A stretch of 26,701 bases of DNA, taken from NCBI GenBank assembly GCA_035640475.1, contig DASQWC010000146.1:1-26701 (forward strand), read 5' to 3'. The notes under the pieces are model-generated. The model had not been told where the DNA came from and made no database searches. It saw only the letters and a list, made by a program, of their open reading frames with translations. How positions within the stretch are numbered: position 1 is the stretch's first letter; every line of letters starts with the position of its first letter. The translations under genes and the position numbers were made by a program. The DNA comes from DASQWC01 sp035640475 (GTDB lineage: Bacteria; Actinomycetota; JAICYB01). Of this stretch, positions 1 to 9,389 are shown piece after piece.

Positions 1-249
1 GGACCACATCCACTCGAGGGTCGTCCGAAGATCTCCCACGCCGGCGCGATCGGCGCGGTAGAGGCGGCGCCGCCCGTCGCGGCGGACGCTCACGAGCCGG
101 GCATCACGGAGCACCCCGAGGTGCTGGGAGACGGCCGCGAACGAGACGTCGAATCGATCGGCGATCTCGCCCGCGCTGAGCTCTCTATCCCACACGAGTC
201 GAAGGATCTCGCGGCGCCTGGGCTCGGCCACGATCTGCAGACGATCCAT
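1..249 (-). CDS. ArsR-family HTH transcriptional regulator (3' end cut by window edge)
   Basis: The reading frame runs leftward from an ATG at 249 and is open to the window edge, giving 83 residues without a stop. The protein starts MDRLQIVAEPRRREILRLV and continues with a winged-helix pattern: SAGEIADRFDVSFAAVSQH as the helix-turn-helix (about residues 28-46), then LGVLRDARLVSVRRDGRRR as the recognition end and wing. This is typical of small ArsR/SmtB-type repressors. No metal-binding cysteine motif is visible, so it is probably not a metal sensor. It is divergent from the AHSA1-like gene at 316, and a perfect palindrome lies between them. ArsR/AHSA1 pairs of this kind are common in actinobacteria, and the regulator probably represses both genes. 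An AGGAGG lies 13 nt upstream of the ATG, which is somewhat far. Confidence 0.85.
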   Translation of the reverse strand, partial: MDRLQIVAEPRRREILRLVWDRELSAGEIADRFDVSFAAVSQHLGVLRDARLVSVRRDGRRRLYRADRAGVGDLRTTLEWMWS

Positions 250-255
250 GCCGGC

Positions 256-285
256 TTGACGCCCTCCTGGTGCCGTTCCTATATT
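256..285 (+). promoter_or_regulatory. Putative promoter of the AHSA1-like gene
   Basis: TTGACG (256-261) and TATATT (280-285) are separated by 18 nt. The -10 hexamer overlaps the first bases of the palindrome at 283-302, so a bound repressor would block initiation. Confidence 0.6.
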
Positions 286-302
286 TAAGTTTCAACTTAA
301 AT
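283..302. promoter_or_regulatory. Palindromic operator for the ArsR-type regulator
   Basis: ATTTAAGTT-TC-AACTTAAAT is a perfect inverted repeat with 9-bp arms and a 2-bp centre. It is the only strongly AT-rich stretch nearby. It lies between the divergent ArsR and AHSA1-like genes and overlaps the -10 box of the latter. Its size and symmetry suit a dimeric winged-helix repressor. Binding is inferred. Confidence 0.65.
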
Positions 303-315
303 TAAGGAGGCGTGG

Positions 316-741
316 ATGGCAAGGATCCTTCTGCAGGTCCCCGTCGATGCATCGCGCGAGGACGTCTACCGCGCGTTGACGAAGAAGGCCGGAGTAACGG
401 CCTGGTGGAGCAGCCGCACGACGGGTCCGTCCGGAGAGGGCTCGGTAATGAAGGTGTCGTTTCCCGACGCCCCCATCACCTTCGATTTTCGTGTCGAGGA
501 AGTCTTTCCTCCCGAGCGCGTCGGGTGGCGCTGTCTGGCCGGCCCGCCTGAGTGGATCGGCACCGGCATCACGTTCGATATCAGCGCACAGGACGGCACG
601 ACCAACGTCCTGTTCACACACGACGGCTGGAAGACAACAAAGAAGTCCTTCCCATTCATCGCGTACTCCTGGGCGCAGATTCTTCCGCGACTCAAGGCGT
701 TCGCCGAGTCCGGTCGCCGGCAACCGTTCTTCGATTTCTAG
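316..741 (+). CDS. SRPBCC (AHSA1-like) domain protein
   Basis: This 141-residue protein consists of a single START/SRPBCC fold of the AHSA1 type. It starts MARILLQVPVDASREDVYRA, followed by the KKAGVTAWW segment, then FDFRVEEVFPPERVGWRC and the C-terminal amphipathic helix around SFPFIAYSWAQILPRLKAF. Such proteins have a hydrophobic ligand pocket, and their ligands are mostly unknown. The ATG at 316 is preceded by an excellent AAGGAGG (304-310) with 5-nt spacing. It is divergent from the ArsR gene and probably controlled by it through the palindrome at 283-302. The function beyond the fold cannot be read from the sequence. Confidence 0.8.
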   Translation: MARILLQVPVDASREDVYRALTKKAGVTAWWSSRTTGPSGEGSVMKVSFPDAPITFDFRVEEVFPPERVGWRCLAGPPEWIGTGITFDISAQDGTTNVLFTHDGWKTTKKSFPFIAYSWAQILPRLKAFAESGRRQPFFDF

Positions 742-752
742 AGCGCGACGCG

Positions 753-758
753 TAGGCT
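753..758 (+). promoter_or_regulatory. -10-like box for a possible leaderless GNAT mRNA
   Basis: TAGGCT (TAnnnT) lies exactly 6 nt before the ATG at 765, so transcription would be expected to start at or next to the initiation codon. There is no Shine-Dalgarno sequence before this ATG. No clear -35 box is seen. Co-transcription from the upstream gene (23-nt gap) is the alternative. Confidence 0.4.
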
Positions 759-764
759 TGCCCG

Positions 765-1277
765 ATGCGCATCCGAGCCGAGCAAGCCGCGGACTTCGAC
801 GCTATCCACGAAGTCGTCGCGGCCGCGTTCGGGCGTCCAAACGAAGCGGAACTCGTGCGACTCCTGCGCGAGACCGACTCCTATGTTCCGCAACTCGCTT
901 TAGTCGCCGAGGACGACGATCGGATCGTCGGGCACATCATGCTCACCTATGCCGAGCTCCACGGCACCGGCGCCGACCGCGTCCTGTCACTCGCGCCGCT
1001 TGCGGTGAGGCCGGAAAGCCAGCGCGGCGGCGTCGGCATCGCCCTCACGAAGGCCGCGCTCGACGCGGCCGACGCACGCGACGAGCCGCTGGTCATCGTG
1101 CTGGGTCACGCGGAGTACTACCCCCGTTTCGGCTTTGAATCGGCACGCAATTACGGCATCGACCCCCCGGACGACGCCGTCCCCGACGAAGTCTTCATGG
1201 TCGTGCGCCTGCGCGCGTACGACCCCGAGATCCGCGGCCGGGTCGCCTACCCGCCGGCCTTCGCCGACACCGCCTAG
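765..1277 (+). CDS. GNAT-family N-acetyltransferase (YhbS-like)
   Basis: The 170-residue protein has the GNAT layout. An N-terminal RAEQAADFDAIHEVVAAAF is followed by the acetyl-CoA-binding motif A, LAPLAVRPESQRGGVGIAL (about residues 76-94), with the R/Q-x-x-G-x-G/A signature as QRGGVG. After it comes VLGHAEYYPRFGFESARNYGI, the stretch typical of the YhbS-type (COG3153) subgroup. It would transfer an acetyl group from acetyl-CoA to an unidentified small molecule or protein amine. The start has no SD but a -10-like box 6 nt upstream. It sits 23 nt after the AHSA1-like gene and 58 nt before the TreT gene on the same strand. Confidence 0.85.
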   Translation: MRIRAEQAADFDAIHEVVAAAFGRPNEAELVRLLRETDSYVPQLALVAEDDDRIVGHIMLTYAELHGTGADRVLSLAPLAVRPESQRGGVGIALTKAALDAADARDEPLVIVLGHAEYYPRFGFESARNYGIDPPDDAVPDEVFMVVRLRAYDPEIRGRVAYPPAFADTA

Positions 1278-1335
1278 CCGCGCATATCCGGCCCTCGCCT
1301 TGGGTACACGCGTCAGGGTGAGACGCAAGATCACG

Positions 1336-2754
1336 ATGGTCGAGATCGAGCGGCAGCCGCTGCAGCGGTTGCACGGTGTCCTGGACGACGACGTCTACGA
1401 GAGCTTCTACCGCAAGATGCAGAACGCCGCAAAAACGCTCGACGGGCGGACCGTGTGGAACGTCAACTCAACGGCCGAAGGCGGCGGCGTGGCCGAGATG
1501 CTCGGCACACTGCTCCCCTACGCACGCGACGCCGGCTGGGACGTTCGCTGGGCCGTGATCTCGGGCGACGATGAGTTCTTCGACATCACCAAGGGCATTC
1601 ACAACGCACTCCACGGGTCGCCTCCTTCCGACGACATCTGGGACCGCGCCGGCGAAGTGTACGCGCGCGTTACAAAAACGAACGCCAACCAGCTCTCACG
1701 ACACATCCATGCGGGTGACGTCATGCTCATCCACGACCCGCAGACGGCGGGACTGATCGACTCACTGACGAAGGCCGGCGCGGCGACGTCCTGGCAGTGC
1801 CACATCGGCACGGACGAGGCGAACGAATGGACCCGGCGAGCGTGGGACTTTCTGCGGCCGTACGTCGAGCCCGCCGACCGCTACGTCTTCACCCGCGAGG
1901 ACTATCTGTGGGAGGGACTCGATCCGGCCCGCCTCCGCATCATTCCGCCGTCGATCGACGTCCTGTCGGCGAAGAATGCGCCGATGGACGGCGACTCCAT
2001 CGAGGCAATTCTGCGCGCGGCCGCCGTCCTCGACGGTCAAGCGGTTCCGGCGGAGTTCGTTCGGCCGGACGGCGTGGTCGGGTTTGTCACGAACCACGTG
2101 AATCGAGTCGGCGGCGACGCTCCTCTGCCGTCCGACGCGCGCATGGTGCTCCAGGTGTCGCGCTGGGACCGCCTGAAGGATCCGATCGGGCTCCTACGGA
2201 TGTTCGCCGATCACTTCAACGAACGCCGCGACGTCCATCTCGTGTACGCCGGCCCTTCGACAAACAACGTGAACGACGATCCCGAGGGCAAGGCCGTGCT
2301 TGATGCGGCGACCGAGGTCTGGCGCTCGCTCGAACCCGCCGTCCAACAACGAGTTCACCTCCTCGAGGTCCCGATGAAGGACGTCGACGAGAACGCCGCG
2401 ATCATCAACGCGTTGCAGCGGCGTGCCGACGTCGTCGTCCAAAAGAGCTTGGAGGAAGGCTTCGGGCTCACCGTCGCAGAAGCGATGTGGAAGGGACGGC
2501 CGGTTGTGGCCGGACGTGTCGGCGGCATCCAGGATCAAATCGAGCACGAGCGCAGCGGGATTCTGATCGACGATCCGTACGACGTCGCCGGCTTCGCGAG
2601 TGCCGTCTGCCGCCTGCTCGACGATCCCGAGAAGGCCAAGGAGTTCGGCGTCGAGGCGCACCGCCGTGTGCGCGAGCGCTTCCTCGGGCCCCGGCAGCTC
2701 TCCCAGTACGCCGACCTGATGGTCGAGCTCACGCGCGCCGCTCGCGCAGCTTGA
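1336..2754 (+). CDS. treT: TreT-like trehalose synthase (GT4 glycosyltransferase)
   Basis: The 472-residue protein has a GT-B fold of family GT4. The N-terminal domain carries WNVNSTAEGGGVAEMLGTLL (41-60), the hallmark of TreT proteins. The C-terminal nucleotide-sugar domain contains LQVSRWDRLKDP and the GT4 E-x7-E region in KSLEEGFGLTVAEAMWKG. Known TreT enzymes join glucose from ADP- or UDP-glucose to free glucose, reversibly making trehalose in the cytosol. The related retaining trehalose phosphorylases cannot be wholly excluded. The ATG at 1336 fits the start of the conserved protein. An in-frame GTG at 1318 would add six residues, and neither start has a strong SD. It probably serves osmolyte or storage trehalose metabolism. 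Confidence 0.85.
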   Translation: MVEIERQPLQRLHGVLDDDVYESFYRKMQNAAKTLDGRTVWNVNSTAEGGGVAEMLGTLLPYARDAGWDVRWAVISGDDEFFDITKGIHNALHGSPPSDDIWDRAGEVYARVTKTNANQLSRHIHAGDVMLIHDPQTAGLIDSLTKAGAATSWQCHIGTDEANEWTRRAWDFLRPYVEPADRYVFTREDYLWEGLDPARLRIIPPSIDVLSAKNAPMDGDSIEAILRAAAVLDGQAVPAEFVRPDGVVGFVTNHVNRVGGDAPLPSDARMVLQVSRWDRLKDPIGLLRMFADHFNERRDVHLVYAGPSTNNVNDDPEGKAVLDAATEVWRSLEPAVQQRVHLLEVPMKDVDENAAIINALQRRADVVVQKSLEEGFGLTVAEAMWKGRPVVAGRVGGIQDQIEHERSGILIDDPYDVAGFASAVCRLLDDPEKAKEFGVEAHRRVRERFLGPRQLSQYADLMVELTRAARAA

Positions 2755-2768
2755 CTCTGTAGTCAAGC
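2749..2768. repeat. 8-bp inverted repeat at the treT/SDR junction
   Basis: GCTTGACT and AGTCAAGC flank a CTGT centre. The left arm includes the treT stop codon. No T-run follows, so it is not a standard terminator. It could be a weak terminator, an operator before the SDR gene, or chance. Confidence 0.35.
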
Positions 2769-2789
2769 AAGACGCATCGTTGCGATGGG

Positions 2790-3581
2790 ATGGGGTTGCT
2801 TGGCGGCAAGATCGCGATCGTTACCGGCGCCAGCCGCGGCATCGGCGAGTACATCGCGAAACGGTTCGCGCAGGAAGGCGCATCCGTCGCCGTCAGTGCG
2901 CGGACGGAGCAGGCGTCGGACGAGCGGTTGCCCGGAACGATTCACGACACCGTCGCGGCCATCGAGTCGGACGGCGGGAGGGCCGTCGCGATTCGTGCGG
3001 ACCTCGCGCGGCCGGAGGATCGCGAGCTGCTCGTCAACGAAACCATCGAGAAGCTGGGGGCGCCCGACATTCTCGTGAACAACGCTGCGGTGACCTGGTT
3101 CCTGCCGGCTGCCGATTTCCCGGAGAGCCGCTACCGCGTGATGCTCGAAGTCCAGGTACGTGCTCCGTTCGAGCTCGCCCAACTTGCCATCCCGCACATG
3201 CGTGAGAAGGGACGAGGCTGGATCCTCAACATCTCGAGCGGGGCTGCGCGCCATCCCAAGCCGGACCAAGCGATGGGGCGCGGCGGGACCGTTTACGGCA
3301 TGTGCAAGGCCGCGCTCGAGCGCTTCTCGACCGGACTCGCCGCCGAGCTGTATCAGGACAACATCGCCGTCAACGCGTTGTCTCCATCCAGCGTCGTTCC
3401 GACGCCCGGTGTCGTTCTGCACAGGCTGATTCCGCCGGGTCGCGAGGACATCGCGGAGCCGCCGGAGGTGATGGCCGAGGCCGCGCTGGTTCTATGCTCA
3501 CGCGATCCGAAGGAGCTGACCGGACGAATCGCGTACAGCCAGCAGCTCCTCGAAGAGGTCGGCGTCGCTATCCCGAGCTAG
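2790..3581 (+). CDS. Short-chain dehydrogenase/reductase (SDR)
   Basis: This 263-residue classical SDR has the cofactor-binding TGASRGIG at 12-19, NNAAV near 97-101 and the catalytic Tyr-x3-Lys at Y169/K173 (YGMCKAALE), with a serine in NISSG (149-150). The segment between that serine and Y169 is a few residues longer than usual and includes a glycine-rich RGGT. The enzyme oxidises or reduces an unidentified alcohol or carbonyl substrate with NAD(P). The ATG at 2790 starts directly at the Rossmann strand. Its SD is weak. The 3' end overlaps the convergent gltX by 14 bp. Confidence 0.85.
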   Translation: MGLLGGKIAIVTGASRGIGEYIAKRFAQEGASVAVSARTEQASDERLPGTIHDTVAAIESDGGRAVAIRADLARPEDRELLVNETIEKLGAPDILVNNAAVTWFLPAADFPESRYRVMLEVQVRAPFELAQLAIPHMREKGRGWILNISSGAARHPKPDQAMGRGGTVYGMCKAALERFSTGLAAELYQDNIAVNALSPSSVVPTPGVVLHRLIPPGREDIAEPPEVMAEAALVLCSRDPKELTGRIAYSQQLLEEVGVAIPS

Positions 3582-4944
3582 CTGCGCGCAGCCGCGCGAC
3601 CGCCTCACTTCTGCCGATCAATTCAATCGACTCGTAGAGCGGCAGCGATACCTCAGAGCCCGAGATCGCCACGAAGATCGGTTTCGTTCCTTTCCGCCGA
3701 TTGAGGCCGAGATCCGCGATGACCTTCTGGATCGCTTCGCCGATCGCTTGAGCAGTCCAGGGCTCGAGCGAACCTAATTCTTCGGCGACCGCCTCCAACG
3801 TGTTGTTCGCCTCGTCGGTGCCGAGCCACTTGCTCGTTTCGAGCTTCGGGCGCTCGTGGATATACCGGATCGCATCGGGGACCTCGGCCAGAGTTGTCAC
3901 ACGGGTCTTGATCAGCTCGGCCATCGGCTGCACAACATCAACGGGGACGCTTGGATCGAGCTCGACCACGCGCCGAACGAGATCCGCGTCGTCGAGCTCG
4001 ATGATGTACTGCTGGTTGAGCCAGCTGAGCTTCGTCGTGTCGAAAACCGCCGGGTGCTCGATGACACGATCGATCGTGAACTCTCGGATGATCTGCTCGA
4101 CCGAGAGCTTCTCCTCTTGGGTGGGTGACGACCAGCCGAGGAGCGCAAGGAAGTTCACGAGGGCTTCCGGAAGGAATCCGCGTTCGCGGAATGAGAGGAC
4201 ACCATCCGATCCCTTCCGCTTAGAAAGCTTCCCCTTGTTCTCGCCGAGGAGCAACGGGAGATGAGCGAACGTGGGGAGGTCGGCCCCCAGCGCCTCCGTA
4301 ATAAGGATCTGCAGCGGAGTCGACGGCAAGAGGTCCGCGCCGCGCAGGACATGCGTGATCTCCATGGCCACGTCGTCGGACGTGACGGCTAGGAGATACA
4401 GCGGCGAGCCGTCGGATCGCACGATGACGCGGTCCTGCAGGTCGGCGTACTCGAACTTCACCTCGCCCATGACGAGATCGTCGACAACGACATCGCGTCC
4501 ATCGGGAACCGCGAATCGGATCGCAGCAGGCTCGGCCGATCGAGTCGCACGATCGGCGTCCGAAAGCATCCGGCAATGACGGTCGTAGCCGGCCTTTACT
4601 CCGCGTGCCTCGAGCTGTTCCCGCGTGCACCAACATCTGTACGCCGCGCCGGCAGACAACAGCTGTTCGACGGTCTCTTCGTGATTGGTCCGTCGTTCGG
4701 AGTCGCGGTACGGACCGAACGAACCGCCTATGTCCGGCCCTTCATCCCAGTTGATGCCGAGCCAACGCAGCGATTCCATGATCGGATCGACGAGCTCTGG
4801 CTTCGCTGTCTCCGGATCGGTGTCCTCGATACGGAGCACGAACACGCCGCCCTCGTGCCGCGCGTAGAGCCAGTTGAAGAATGCTGTGTGCGCGGTGCCG
4901 ATGTGCAGATCGCCCGACGGATTCGGTGCGAAGCGAACCCTCAC
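3568..4944 (-). CDS. gltX: Glutamyl-tRNA synthetase
   Basis: This class I aminoacyl-tRNA synthetase charges tRNA-Glu in the cytosol. The 458 residues show the N-terminal RFAPNPSGDLHIGTAHT (HIGH-type motif at 14-17), FVLRIEDTDPE (35-45), a probable zinc site in CWC (104-106) plus a later Cys124, and KLSKRKG (239-245) as the KMSKS loop. A helical anticodon-binding domain follows. Length is close to the usual 460-490. The GTG start at 4944 overlaps the TGA of the FAH gene by 4 nt (GTGA), so the two are translationally coupled. The frame stays open upstream, but that extension is the FAH gene in another frame. gltX is last in the leuB operon and so falls under its attenuator. Confidence 0.93.
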   Translation of the reverse strand: MRVRFAPNPSGDLHIGTAHTAFFNWLYARHEGGVFVLRIEDTDPETAKPELVDPIMESLRWLGINWDEGPDIGGSFGPYRDSERRTNHEETVEQLLSAGAAYRCWCTREQLEARGVKAGYDRHCRMLSDADRATRSAEPAAIRFAVPDGRDVVVDDLVMGEVKFEYADLQDRVIVRSDGSPLYLLAVTSDDVAMEITHVLRGADLLPSTPLQILITEALGADLPTFAHLPLLLGENKGKLSKRKGSDGVLSFRERGFLPEALVNFLALLGWSSPTQEEKLSVEQIIREFTIDRVIEHPAVFDTTKLSWLNQQYIIELDDADLVRRVVELDPSVPVDVVQPMAELIKTRVTTLAEVPDAIRYIHERPKLETSKWLGTDEANNTLEAVAEELGSLEPWTAQAIGEAIQKVIADLGLNRRKGTKPIFVAISGSEVSLPLYESIELIGRSEAVARLRAASSG

Positions 4945-5698
4945 GCCGAGACGGGATTCCGCAGGACGCCGATACCGGAGATCTCGACCTCGACGACGTC
5001 TCCGTCGGCGATCGGCGAGATGCCGGCCGGCGTTCCCGTGAGGAGCACGTCGCCGGGCAGCAGCGTCATCACCGAGGAGACGAACGAAACAAGAGCGGCC
5101 GGGCCGAAGACGAGATCTGAAGTACTCGACTTCTGCCGCACCTCGTCGTTGACACGGCACGACAGCTCGAGCTTGAGCGGGTCGAGGTCGGTGACGACGT
5201 GGGGGCCGAGCGGGCAGAACGTGTCGAAGCCCTTGGCGCGCGTGAACTGGACGTCCTTGGCTTGCAGGTCGCGCGCTGTGACGTCGTTCGCACACGTGTA
5301 GCCGAGGATCGAGTCGGCCGCGGCAACGTCGCTGACGTTGCGTGCGGCTTTGCCGATGACGACGGCGAGCTCACCCTCGTGATCGACGCGCTGCGATTGC
5401 GACGGGAGGTAAATCGTTTCACCGGGCCCGATGACCGACGTCGACGGCTTGAGGAAGATCATCGGCTCTTGGGGCAGCGGCATGCCGGTCTCCTTGGCGT
5501 GCGATGCGTAGTTCAGCCCGACCGCGACCACCTTGCTCGGCAGCACCGGCGCGAGGATGCGCACCTGCTCGGGGTCGAACGTCTCGTCGGTCGGCTCCCA
5601 CGGCAGAAAGGGTGTCGAGCTGATCGCGCGGATCTCGCCGGCGTCCTCGAGGACGCCGTAGCCGATCGTCGAGCCGATGGCGAACCGGACGAAGCGCA

Positions 5699-5699
<1 letters not shown>
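4941..5699 (-). CDS. Fumarylacetoacetate hydrolase (FAH) family protein
   Basis: The 252-residue protein is of the YcgM/FAHD1 type. An N-terminal lid segment is followed by the catalytic FAH fold with GLNYASHAKETG (61-72), FLKPSTSV (82-89), the metal-binding DHEGELAVVIG (106-116; Glu108, Glu110), NDVTARD (138-144; Asp139) and KGFDTFCPLGP. Members cleave or decarboxylate acylpyruvate-type compounds such as oxaloacetate or fumarylpyruvate using Mg2+. The exact substrate is unknown. The ATG at 5699 shares one base with the cimA stop (TAATG), and the gene ends in a GTGA overlap with gltX. A longer frame upstream runs inside cimA and is rejected. FAH genes next to gltX are familiar from actinobacteria. 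Confidence 0.85.
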
Positions 5700-7262
<1,563 letters not shown>

Positions 7263-7276
<14 letters not shown>

Positions 7277-8192
7277 TCCACTCCCGGTAGGTCTCGATCT
7301 CCCCGCGGGCGGCGGCGAAGAACGTCTCCTGCAGCTTCTTCGTGATCGGGCCGGGCTCGCCCGATCCGATGACCCGGTCGTCGAGCTCGCGAATCGGCGT
7401 GAGCTCGGCCGCCGTTCCGGTAAAGAACGCTTCATCGGAGATGTAGACGTCGGCACGGGCAATCGCTTCCTCACGAACCTCATAGCCGAGGTCGTGGGCA
7501 ATGGTGATAACCGAGTCGCGCGTGATTCCGGCGAGCCCCGCCGTGACTCGGTTGGGCGTGACGATGACGCCGTCGCGCACCGAGAAGAAGTTCTCGCCGG
7601 GGCCTTCGGCAACCGTTCCCTGCGGGTTGATGAAGAGCGCCTCGTCGTATCCGGCCTTCAGCACCTCGATCTTGGCGAGCACCGAATTCAAGTACCCCGC
7701 CGACGACTTCGCCTGCGGGGGCATCGCGTTCATGTCGATGCGCTGCCACGACGTCGTCTTCACGCGGATGCCGGCGCTCAACCCTTCCTCGCCGAGATAC
7801 GTCCCCCACGGAAACGCAGCAATGGACACCTTGACCGGGTTGCCCAGCGGGTTGAGACCGAACTCCCCGTAACCGAAGTACGCGAGCGGACGGATATACA
7901 GCAGCGGGAAGTCGGCGAGCTCGTTGACCCGAATGGTTTGCTTGGTTGCCTCGACGAGCTCTTCGAGCGAGAACGGGAGGTCCATCATGATGATCCGGGC
8001 CGAGCGCTGGAGTCGCCGCATGTGATCGGTCAGCCGGAAGACGGACGTGCCCTTCTTGGTCTTGTATCCGCGGATTCCCTCGAAGACGCCGGTGCCGTAG
8101 TGAAGTGCATGCGTGAGGACGTGCACCTGCGCGTCCTCCCAGTCGACGAGCTCGCCGTCCATCCAGATCTTCTTGGCCTTTTCGATAGGCAT
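7263..8192 (-). CDS. ilvE: Branched-chain amino acid aminotransferase
   Basis: This 309-residue fold-type IV PLP enzyme interconverts Leu, Ile and Val with their 2-keto acids using 2-oxoglutarate/glutamate. Visible motifs are HALHYGTGVFEGIRGY (28-43), the PLP lysine K162 in PPQAKSSAGYLNSVLAKIE, the EGPGENFF stretch and the C-terminal FFTGTAAELTPI. Length matches the IlvE family. The start ATG at 8192 lies 5 nt after the leuB stop, with AGGGGG upstream as SD. The end overlaps cimA by 14 bp. It belongs to the leuB-ilvE-cimA-FAH-gltX operon. Confidence 0.93.
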
Positions 8193-8197
8193 CGCGA

Positions 8198-9271
8198 TTA
8201 ACCCCCTGAATCCGTAATGGAGGCGGCGACCATGTCTCCGACCTCCGAGGTCGAGTATCCCATCTCCCCCGCGCCCGTCCCTTTGAGCCTGGGGAACGTC
8301 TCGGCCATGGCACGCTCTACCGCAGACGCCGCGTCCACCTCCCCGAGTTGCGCCAGCATCATCTGCAATGCGCCGATGGCGGCCATGGGGTTGATCTCGT
8401 TGCGGCCGGCGAAATCGGGGGCCGTCCCTCCGATCTGCTCGAACATCGAGACGCCTTCCGGATTCAGGTTCCCGCTCGCCGCCACACCCATGCCCCCTTG
8501 GATCGCGGCGGCCAGGTCCGTGATGATGTCGCCGAACATGTTGTCAGTCACGACGACGTCGAAACGCTCCGGGGTCTGAACCGCCCACACGCACCACGCG
8601 TCGACGTGCGCGTAGTCGCGAGACACATCGGGATAGTCTTCGCCGACCGCGTGGAACGTTCGCTCCCAGATGTCGCCGGCGAACGTGAGGACGTTGGTCT
8701 TGTGGACGAGCGTGATCTTCCTGCGGCGCTGCCGGGCCAAATCGAAGGCGTACCGGACGCAGCGCTCGATTCCCTTCCGGGTATTGACGCTGGTCTGTAG
8801 CGCGATCTCGTCGGGCGTGCCCTTGTCCGTGAAGCTGCCTTCGCCCGTATACAGGCCTTCGGTGTTCTCGCGAATGACGACGAAGTCGACGTCCTCTGGG
8901 CCCTTGCCGATGATCGGGCACGGCACACCGGGATAGAGCCGGACCGGCCGAAGGTTGATGTACTGATCGAGCTCGAAACGGATGCGCAGGATGAGGCCGC
9001 GCTCGAGGATGCCCGGCGGCACTTCGTCTCCGGGGTAGCGGGCCCCCACAGGGCCCTTGTAGATCGCGTCGACTTTCTTGAGATCCTCGAGGACGTCGTC
9101 GGGGAGCACTTCGCCGTCCGTCGCGTAGCGTCCGGTGCCGATGTCGTGGGTGACACGTTGCGTGCGCACGCCGAAGCGCCGCTCGACGGCGTCGAGCACT
9201 TTCAGTCCTTCGCGAATCATCTCGGGTCCCGTTCCGTCACCCGGGATGACCGCTATCCGGTATTCGCCCAC
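8198..9271 (-). CDS. leuB: 3-isopropylmalate dehydrogenase
   Basis: This 357-residue beta-decarboxylating dehydrogenase oxidises 3-isopropylmalate with NAD in leucine synthesis, and also 3-methylmalate on the citramalate route. Motifs are YRIAVIPGDGTGPEMIREG at the N-terminus, VIRENTEGLYTGEG, KITLVHKTNVL, the catalytic Asp region VVVTDNMFGDIITDLAA, and GTAPDFAGRNEINPMAA at the cofactor end. The GTG at 9271 is chosen because GGAG lies 5 nt upstream and the conserved domain begins there. A longer upstream frame would run through the attenuator. Related tartrate or isocitrate dehydrogenases share this fold, but the leader peptide and the neighbours ilvE and cimA argue for LeuB. Confidence 0.9.
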   Translation of the reverse strand: MGEYRIAVIPGDGTGPEMIREGLKVLDAVERRFGVRTQRVTHDIGTGRYATDGEVLPDDVLEDLKKVDAIYKGPVGARYPGDEVPPGILERGLILRIRFELDQYINLRPVRLYPGVPCPIIGKGPEDVDFVVIRENTEGLYTGEGSFTDKGTPDEIALQTSVNTRKGIERCVRYAFDLARQRRRKITLVHKTNVLTFAGDIWERTFHAVGEDYPDVSRDYAHVDAWCVWAVQTPERFDVVVTDNMFGDIITDLAAAIQGGMGVAASGNLNPEGVSMFEQIGGTAPDFAGRNEINPMAAIGALQMMLAQLGEVDAASAVERAMAETFPRLKGTGAGEMGYSTSEVGDMVAASITDSGG

Positions 9272-9283
9272 ATGCGCTCCAAG

Positions 9284-9313
9284 AAAAAACCCCCCGTCCG
9301 TTCGGACGAGAGG
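9284..9313 (-). terminator. Intrinsic terminator (attenuator) before leuB
   Basis: Read leftward: CCTCTCGTCC, loop GAAC, GGACGGGGGG, then six T (9289-9284). The stem has 10 pairs including two G-U wobbles. It lies between the leader peptide and the leuB start and so would abort transcription of the leuB operon. The stem sequence closely resembles the terminator before the aminotransferase-serA genes. Confidence 0.85.
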
Positions 9314-9319
9314 TCGCTG

Positions 9320-9344
9320 AGGCGGACGCCTGCGGCGTCCGCCT
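9320..9344 (-). promoter_or_regulatory. Leader hairpin overlapping the leader-peptide stop codon
   Basis: AGGCGGACGCC, loop GCA, GGCGTCCGCCT is a perfect 11-bp hairpin. Its first bases are the last two of the leader TAG stop. A ribosome stalled at the Ile codons or the stop would stop it folding. Six bases of each arm (CGGACG or CGTCCG) are also complementary to an arm of the terminator, so alternative structures are possible. Confidence 0.7.
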
Positions 9345-9375
9345 ACCGAATAATGGCTACGAGCTCGTACGTCAT
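9343..9375 (-). CDS. Leader peptide of the leuB-ilvE-cimA operon
   Basis: The ten-residue ORF MTYELVAIIR ends with TAG and is followed at once by an attenuator-type hairpin pair. Leu-Val-Ala-Ile-Ile near the end gives codons for all three branched-chain amino acids just where a stalling ribosome would affect folding. This is the classic design of multivalent ilv attenuators. The ATG at 9375 is chosen because a -10-like TAACAT ends 8 nt upstream, which would make the mRNA leaderless. The in-frame ATG at 9381 (MHMTYELVAIIR) lies only 2 nt from that box. No SD precedes either start. Confidence 0.8.
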   Translation of the reverse strand: MTYELVAIIR

Positions 9376-9383
9376 GTGCATCG

Positions 9384-9389
9384 ATGTTA
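9384..9389 (-). promoter_or_regulatory. -10-like box for the leuB operon leader
   Basis: TAACAT (TAnnnT) overlaps the stop codon of the cupredoxin gene and lies 8 nt before the leader ATG at 9375. No recognisable -35 box is present inside the cupredoxin gene. It is proposed because the same spacing is seen before the other two leader ORFs. Confidence 0.45.

Noticed and set aside
1135..1335. Upstream extension of the trehalose synthase frame
   Set aside because: It overlaps the end of the GNAT gene in another frame and encodes a low-complexity Arg/Pro/Ser-rich stretch without family similarity.
4945..5295. Long N-terminal extension of gltX
   Set aside because: The GltX family begins at RFAPNPSG. 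The extension lies inside the FAH gene, and the GTGA overlap gives a natural start.
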